In this document: positions 57,809 to 64,000 of the stretch, piece after piece
Position numbering within the stretch: position 1 is the first letter of the stretch
Layout: each line of letters starts with the position of its first letter
NCBI RefSeq assembly: GCF_021134715.1
Contig: NC_060021.1
Coordinates: forward strand, 9,456,501-9,520,500
Source: Daphnia pulex
Taxonomy: Eukaryota > Arthropoda > Branchiopoda > Diplostraca > Daphniidae
Direction: 5' to 3'
DNA length: 64,000 bases
Notes under the pieces: generated by a model
What the model saw: only the letters and a program-made list of their open reading frames with translations
The model's database searches: none
What the model was told of the DNA's origin: nothing
Program-made: the position numbers and the translations under genes

Positions 57809-59645
57809 CTACAGTTTGGCGGTAAAGTTTGTTTCCTTTACATGTTCTACGATTCTGTCAGCCTCACGCCAACCAGTCTCAACCGCTGCGTGTACGGTCG
57901 AGTAACGGTGGTCGTGGGTTGCCTCACCGGCAAAGAACAATCGAGCAGAACCGTTTGAATCGATGACCGGTTCGGCCAGATCCGATGGACAAACATCAAA
58001 TTCTACACTTTTTTTGGATCGAAAACTGTAAGACCCACAAAAATGAGGATTGCTTTGCCATAAAGAGCGAATAATTCGTGTTGGCTCTTCGTAGGCGAAA
58101 TCTGTACCGACAGCTGTCCGCAGCATTGTGGAACATTTAATTAGTACTTCATCCTCTGAACGAATTTCAAATTGTCGTGCAGCAGAACCTGTTACCCAAC
58201 CAATTAGTAAGTTGGGCTGGCCACGAACTGTGGAGAATCCAAGAACTCTGTCTTCCCATTCACCAGTCGCTTTTGAAGGGTCGGTGATGAAATTGACTCC
58301 ACCCCACTCCGAAGTCCACCAAGGTTTGCGAAATTCGAGGAAAATTTTATTTACCGTCCCAAAACCTAATGCCTGAATTTAAAAAAAAAAAAGTTATCTC
58401 AATTGATTTTCAAAGTGTTTGATTGTTTTCTCACTTCAATGGCTTTCCTCTTCTTTTCAGGCAATAAAGGGGTAAACAATTTGTCAGCCCTATCTTTCAA
58501 AACCCCCAACGAACAAGTAACGAGGACCATATCAGCATAATACGTTTTATCACTGCAAACCACTTGCACTCCACTACTTGAAGCGGAATTCCAACGAATG
58601 AGATTAACTGGAGAATTCAATTGGATTCGATCCGATAAGGAAAGCTTCAATCCGTTACTCGTCTTTGGAACATTTTTCTGGAAAAAACAGCAACAACGTT
58701 ATCTGATATCGATACGTACAGGTAAATAGAAACAAATTTACCATCAAGATATCGAATAGAACAGAGTAGCCACGTTTCCACACCGTGGTGTAATCTTCCT
58801 CAAGGAAGTAGTGTAGAGATTCCACCCCATATGTCTCCTTCCAGTCATCAGCACCGTCTTCAATGTTTTGCGCACGCTGAGCCCAATCCAGTAGATCTAG
58901 TGCTGTCCTCCGATCCATGGTGGTTAAGGCCCCTTGATCCAAGAGTTGTCCATACCTTTTTAGAAAATCTAGTTTTATTAATTTAAATTACGAAATACTG
59001 TACATACTATAGTTAATCTATAGACTACATTTTATCATTAGTGTGAGCTTCATTCTCTCATAGTGAAGGTACAACTGGCACGATAGGCTTAGAATTTGAA
59101 AGTCACTTCAAGGAGACAAAGAAAACATTTTCCTTACTTGTTTTCATAGTATTCGCCCAAAGATTTTTTCCAAATGGGAAGTTCTCTCTTTGAGTCATCG
59201 TAAATTCTTTCTAGGATTTGTTTGAACTCTCTCAATTGCACCGGACTTATTTTGCGCCCATCTGTGTAGGCCATATTCACGTCATTTGCATGTCCAGTCG
59301 ATTCAAGGGTGAATAAATCATTCCATGTCTCTCCTGCGGCGGCAGCTAATGGATAAATGACGTTGCCTTCTTTCCCGTGAACCCATTGAGCTCCCATTTC
59401 CATTACACTCGATCCTTTGGAAAAAAAATCGTATTAGTTTGAATATTCTATACTATCTAGTAGAATAAACCGGATTTTGTGTGAAAGAAAAACGAATTAC
59501 CAAACGGAACAGTGTGAATGCGACCACCGATACGATTTTCAGCTTCTAGGATCGTGATTTTAGCAGGATCGAACCCTTTTTCTATCAGTCGCGATGCAGC
59601 CGCCAAACCAGCAGCTCCGGCTCCAATTATAATCAAAGTCGTCAT
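57809..59645 (-). CDS. Polyamine (N1-acetylpolyamine/spermine) oxidase, copy 1, peroxisomal
   Basis: Five exons on the minus strand (59645-59501, 59414-59138, 58955-58742, 58677-58435, 58372-57809) give 480 aa. The N-terminus has the FAD-binding motif GAGAAGLAAASRL, then ILEAENRIGGRI. MGAQWVHGKEGN contains the active-site histidine region of the family. LVTCSLGVLK and FGTVNKIFLEF (with the conserved lysine that helps flavin oxidation) follow, and the second FAD motif LFFAGEATHDHRYSTVHAA closes the domain. The chain ends TAKL, a type-1 peroxisomal targeting signal (AKL), pointing to a PAOX-like enzyme that oxidises acetylated polyamines to spermidine or putrescine, H2O2 and an aldehyde. Substrate preference between PAOX and SMOX types cannot be read from sequence alone. 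Confidence 0.92.
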
Positions 59646-60304
59646 AATTGTAGTAGTTTTTACGAGAAGAAAATACGTCTGTTGAAATATTTAGCTAAAA
59701 CGGGGGTCTTCCAATGATGATCGCTGTTGGGGCGAGCCTCAGAACTGAGAAAGGAAACGTTGTAACGGAAGCTTAATATTCCAACTGATTCTTATGATTG
59801 ACTTTGACAGACTTTTATCTGAGCTTTTATTTACAGTTTAAAGAGTGAAAAGCTTGACGAAAATAAAAACGATTTCTTCACCTGCAAGAACGCGCATCAT
59901 TTTGCGATCCGTGCATGCAGTTATCATTTTTTAGATTAACTTATTGTCATTGTTTTGTTTTTTTCCAAAACGTCTAGCCTCACTGAAACGCCCTAAAAAA
60001 TACGGTTGTTGATTTTATCTGGCCTCTAAAAAAAAGTGCTATCCAAGTAAACAAAACAAAAAGTTCCCAAATACGTTTCTAATCTTGGTAAATAACCCGA
60101 ACGCAGATATGTTTGTTTGTCTTTCAACACAATTAGATCTTAATAAGAGCAATCACGAAAAGGAATCACAAATTGTAGTTCCCACCTGAAATATTGTTTT
60201 ATTTAATAGCAATTCAATTACTGGACAATATCATGGTCCCCAAATATTTTAGTCGGTTCTAACAATTAAAGACACTTAATAAGGCTTAAGAAAGATAATG
60301 CTCA
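59646..60304. other. Intergenic sequence between the two oxidase genes
   Basis: About 660 bp with no coding sequence. A minus-strand AATAAA (TTTATT at 60198-60203) probably ends the transcript of copy 2, leaving under 600 bp for the copy 1 promoter. No TATA box was evident. Confidence 0.6.
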
Positions 60305-62139
60305 CTATAGTTTGGCAGTCAACTGAGTATCTTTGATCAGTTTTAGGATTCTATCAGCCTCACGCCAACCAGTCTCAACCGCTGCGTGTACGTTTGAGTA
60401 ACAATGATCGTGAGTTGCTTCACCGGAGAAGAGCAATCGAACGGAACCATTCGCATCGACGACCGGTTCGGCCAAATCAGATGCCCAAACATCCAAGTCT
60501 CTGCTTTTGTTCGATCGGTAGCTGTAAGATCCACAGAAATGCGGATTGCTATACCACGTCGTGCGGATGATTCGCTTTGGCTCTTCGTAGGCGAAATTCG
60601 AACCGACCGCATCCCGGAGCAAGGCAGAACACTTCCGCAAAACCTCATCCTCTGAACAAGCTTCACACTCTCGGGCAGCTGGTCCACTAATCCAACCAAT
60701 TAGTAAATTGGGTTGGTCACGAACTGTGGAGAATCCCATCACTTTGTCGTCCCAATCGCCAGTTGCTATTGAAGGATCGGTGAGAAAGTTGACCCCACCC
60801 CACTCGGAAGTCCACCAAGGTTTATGAAAATCGAGAAAAATTTTGTCGACGGTTCCAAAGCCTAGGCCCTGAAATGTGTTTTGTTTAAGTTAAATCAATT
60901 TCAATATCTGTCTTAAAATTAATTTCCGCTCACTTCAATGGCTCTCCTCTTCTTTTCAGGCAATAAAGGGGTAAACAGCTTGTCAGCCCTATCTTTCAGC
61001 ACTCCCAACGAACAAGTAACGAGGACCATGTCAGCATAATAAATGTTATCACTGCAGACGACTTGCACTTGACCAGAATTCCAACGAATGAGATGCACTG
61101 GCGAATTTAATTGGATGCGATCCGATAAGGCGAGCTTTAACCCGTTGCTTGACTTGGGGATATTTTTCTGGAAGGAAAGTCAGACGATATGTTATCAGAA
61201 AAAAAAACAGGTAAATAATAGAAAAATAAAAACATCTTTAATACCATTAAAATATCGAATAGAACAGAGTACCCACGTTTCCACACCGTGGTATAATCTC
61301 CTTCGCATTCGTGGTACTCTAGAGAACCCACTCCGGATGTATCATTCCAGTTGTCAGAGCCGTCTTCGATATTCTGCGATCGATGGGCCCAGTCCAAAAG
61401 ATCTAGAGCAGTTGAACGATTCATGGTAGTAAAACATCCTCGATTCAGATGCTCACCAAATCTAAAATAACAGAAAATAACAATTAATTCATTACATTTT
61501 AATAAAAATAATTTGATTCCGTAGTAGCTATAGGTCTTTATCAAGAAATCTCTCTAACAACAGTTATCTACTGTGTTGTCTTTCAGGGGGTGTGCCAGAT
61601 AATTATTCAACTTAGGAGATAAATGAAGAAATTCTTTACTTGGATTCAAAATATTCGCCCAAGGATTTATCCCACTGGGCTAGCTCTTTCTTGGAGTCGT
61701 CGTATATGCTTTGTAAAATCTTTTTGAATTCATTCAATTGTACGGGAGTAATTTTCCGTCCGTCTCTATAGGCCATCTCTACGTCATCTGCATAGCCAGT
61801 CGATTCGAGAGTGTGAATGTCCGTCCGTATCTCTCCAGCAGCGGCCGCCAATGGATGAACGACATTGCCTTCATGTCCGTGAACCCATTGGGCTCCCAAT
61901 TCAATCAAGCTCGATCCTTAAAAAATTATTCACACAGAAATTAATTTCCCGACGTTATGCAATATTTAGATTGTAATTGAAAAAATAAAGTTACCATGAG
62001 GAACAGTAAGAATCCGGCCACCAATACGGTTTTCGGCTTCTAGAATAGTAATTTTGGCAGGGTCGAATCCTTTCTCAACAAGTCGGGAAGCAGCCGCCAA
62101 ACCAGAAGCTCCAGCTCCAATAATAATCAATGTTGCCAT
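60305..62139 (-). CDS. Polyamine (N1-acetylpolyamine/spermine) oxidase, copy 2, peroxisomal
   Basis: Five exons (62139-61995, 61916-61640, 61461-61245, 61167-60934, 60868-60305) with the same phases as copy 1; three have identical lengths (145, 277, 564 nt). The product is 478 aa. It keeps GAGASGLAAASRL, LGAQWVHGHEGN, LVTCSLGVLKDRADKLF, FGTVDKIFLDF and LLFSGEATHDHCYSNVHAA and also ends TAKL. Differences cluster in exon 3 (RGCFTTMNRST, EYHECEGDY) and the S/A change beside the first FAD motif, so the copies are not recent identical duplicates. Both appear intact. Copy 2 lies upstream of copy 1 in the same orientation. Confidence 0.92.
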
Positions 62140-64000
62140 GGTTAAGGACGTTATTAATTAAATTGAGCAGAGCAAATGCTAAACACGGGAAAAAAGTAAA
62201 GATTTTTCCTTTAAAGAAATATAGTCGAAATGGAGCAGAACGTTCGACAGGGGTGGAACACTAATAAAAAAAAAGAAGATACTTAAAACTAAGCACTACA
62301 CTAGATACATAGACTTTGAACTGACTCTTGATTTTTATCTGCATATTCATTTTCAGTTTGGAGACGGCGGAAACGGCATTGAACCCAATACGAGTCCAAA
62401 CCAAACCAATTCGTTTGTGTTTTTGCTTTTCAATTCAATCTATATAGAAACCTTACAAGGGCAAGCTCAAGGCAAGGATCAACGAGAAACACTTTACGTA
62501 ATAACGCCGTTATATTCTCAAGCGCCACATTCATTTGTTCTTCTGGTCTTCTGTAACGCTTCGTTCAACACCCCGAAACAGAAGTTGTCACGCAACGCAC
62601 GCACAGATTGGTTTTTTAATTTACCTGATTGGGCAATTTGGAAATGAAATTTGCCCTTAATTTAATTAGAATGTGGTGATTTCCAACATAAAAAAAAAAA
62701 ACAAATAACCTTCAGATGTACAATAGTACTTTTTTAATAAGAATAAAAGATATGCATTTGTGTCGAGGAACATACTGGAAAAGTTGACTTACTTAGTGAC
62801 AAAACGTCGGCATTCTCTTTGGAATTAGGCTGTCAGGGAGCCTGAATTTGATTGACAGCTGTATCGTGACGCAATACGGTTGATCATCTTTATTAGCTGG
62901 AATCAACTTCCGAGTCGCTTCACGAGAAAGGAACTTCAACTGGCTTCCCAGAGCGACACATTCAATGGTTGTCACAGCCCCCGATTTTTCCCAATAATTC
63001 TTTGTGTTTTCAGCCGTACGCCCTGCTGTCAGGAATTCCGTAATGGAATGTTGATAAAAAGAAACACAATCGTTAGTTGCCTACATGACATAGATGAGCG
63101 ATCAAGAACATACCCTCCAGCCAGGGCTTATATTTTTGTGCATAAGCTTCTAGTGGAATGTTTCACATAACCGGCCAGACAGAGAAGCTACTAGGCTTCT
63201 TAAGATTAGAACGTTTCAAAATGGTCAATGAATACGGAGACCGTCACCTTCAACGTCAACTGAAATTGAAACTTTCGAATTCTAGAATCACGAAACTTTG
63301 GGACGACGATAAGGAAGTTTAGACTTCCGTTCAGAAATGCATAATTTTATGTTTACAGGGAAGTTTTCTGCTATATTGTTGAAAACCGACTTTTTTTTTC
63401 TTTTTTTGTCTTTATCTCCATAACTGCCCGAACACGAGTAGCAACTGCTGCAACCATGACGAGCAAACTTCAAGGACAGTCCAAAGTGCCAAACTCGCAG
63501 CTCAGCCAAAGTGCCAACTATGTTATGTAATCAAAATTGGCAATGAGCCAATGAAGCCGTGTATGGAACACTTTAGCTTTTGAAATGTAGCAAAAAGCGG
63601 TGGTGCCGGTGTGGCGGCATAAAAATTTATAGTTGCACTTTGCTTGAAGGGCTTAAAGTTAAAATATTTTTGAATTCGATTGTTTACACATGCAAACAAA
63701 GTTGTGACAAAACCGGTCTGGTCTGCAGTCGTTCTACAAATGAGCTAGTTAATGAACCCCTAAAGAATATAGACTATACATTCGGCCTACCTTTAATCTT
63801 GGGAAACATGGCCGGACATCCGTAAGTGCTCCATCCGGAAGAATAGTTGAATCCATCACTCCTCGTGAATACATCCACACTCACAAGGGTGGGCAGAGGC
63901 CAGAGGGTATTTAAAGAAAGGAGAAGAAGAGATCAGCACCATTGGCAGTTTCTCCAATCTAGAGGGATGAGTTTAACTAAATAAAAAATAAAAATTGGTT
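62140..64000. other. Right-edge sequence, no gene supported
   Basis: Open frames (for example 62793-62975 on the minus strand and 63580-63825 on the plus strand) lack splice-site support, domains and similarity to known families. The first 250 bp is presumably the promoter of oxidase copy 2. A possible promoter for a gene beyond the window is noted at 63908. Confidence 0.5.
63908..63937 (+). promoter_or_regulatory. Possible core promoter at the right edge
   Basis: TATTTAAA at 63908-63915 is followed 25 bp later by TCAGC at 63933 in purine-rich sequence like that of the Tyr-rich gene promoters. Any gene it drives lies outside the window. Confidence 0.3.

Noticed and set aside
62793-63825. A third polyamine oxidase copy or other gene at the right edge
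   Set aside because: None of the FAD-binding or active-site motifs occurs here, and the open frames show no family resemblance.
1-64000. Intact transposon or viral genes
   Set aside because: No reverse transcriptase, transposase, integrase or capsid motif was recognised in any frame read; only small inverted repeats and repeat-like fragments were found.

Overview
The window is animal nuclear DNA. Short GT-AG introns, orthologues of insect genes (Wdr62/MAPKBP1, a Cad87A/Cad74A-type cadherin, aveugle), short ionotropic receptors without an amino-terminal domain, TATA plus TCAGT initiator promoters and a Tyr/Thr/Ala/Pro-rich repeat protein family together point to an arthropod, most likely a branchiopod crustacean of the Daphnia type. 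This identification rests on gene content and style, not on a database match. All gene models below were built by hand from splice sites and reading phase; each multi-exon model closes with a total length divisible by three.

Layout. (1) 1-18,876, + strand: a Wdr62/MAPKBP1-like JNK-scaffold and spindle-pole gene of 22 coding exons (1,650 aa), with a possible alternative first exon 6 kb upstream and long, pyrimidine- and microsatellite-rich 5' sequence. (2) 18,877-21,890: gene-poor sequence with a strong hairpin. (3) 21,900-34,380: a large imperfect inverted structure. A + strand array of decayed copies of a secreted Tyr-rich repeat protein (22.5-26.0 kb) faces a - strand array of three broken copies (31.1-33.8 kb). 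Each arm is capped by the same promoter and the same roughly 200-bp upstream tandem repeats. The 26-31 kb spacer holds a candidate 90-aa gene with a mitochondrial-style N-terminus and an upstream ETS-site cluster. (4) 34.4-37.3 kb: gene-poor. (5) 37.4-46.0 kb: two tandemly duplicated ionotropic-receptor genes, both 478 aa, flanking a gene that encodes a protein with two BTB domains (575 aa). (6) 46.3-47.3 kb: a 257-aa coiled-coil gene. (7) 48.06-55.61 kb, - strand: a 17-exon cadherin (1,897 aa) with one GC-AG intron. (8) 56.8-57.3 kb, + strand: aveugle, a SAM-domain Raf-pathway adaptor. (9) 57.8-62.1 kb, - strand: two tandem polyamine/spermine oxidase genes (480 and 478 aa), both ending in the peroxisomal signal AKL. 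(10) 62.1-64.0 kb: no gene supported; a possible promoter at the right edge.

The neighbours do not form one pathway. The common theme is local duplication: receptor pair, oxidase pair, a doubled BTB unit and the Tyr-rich arrays, with intact copies in some families and wholesale decay in the Tyr-rich family.
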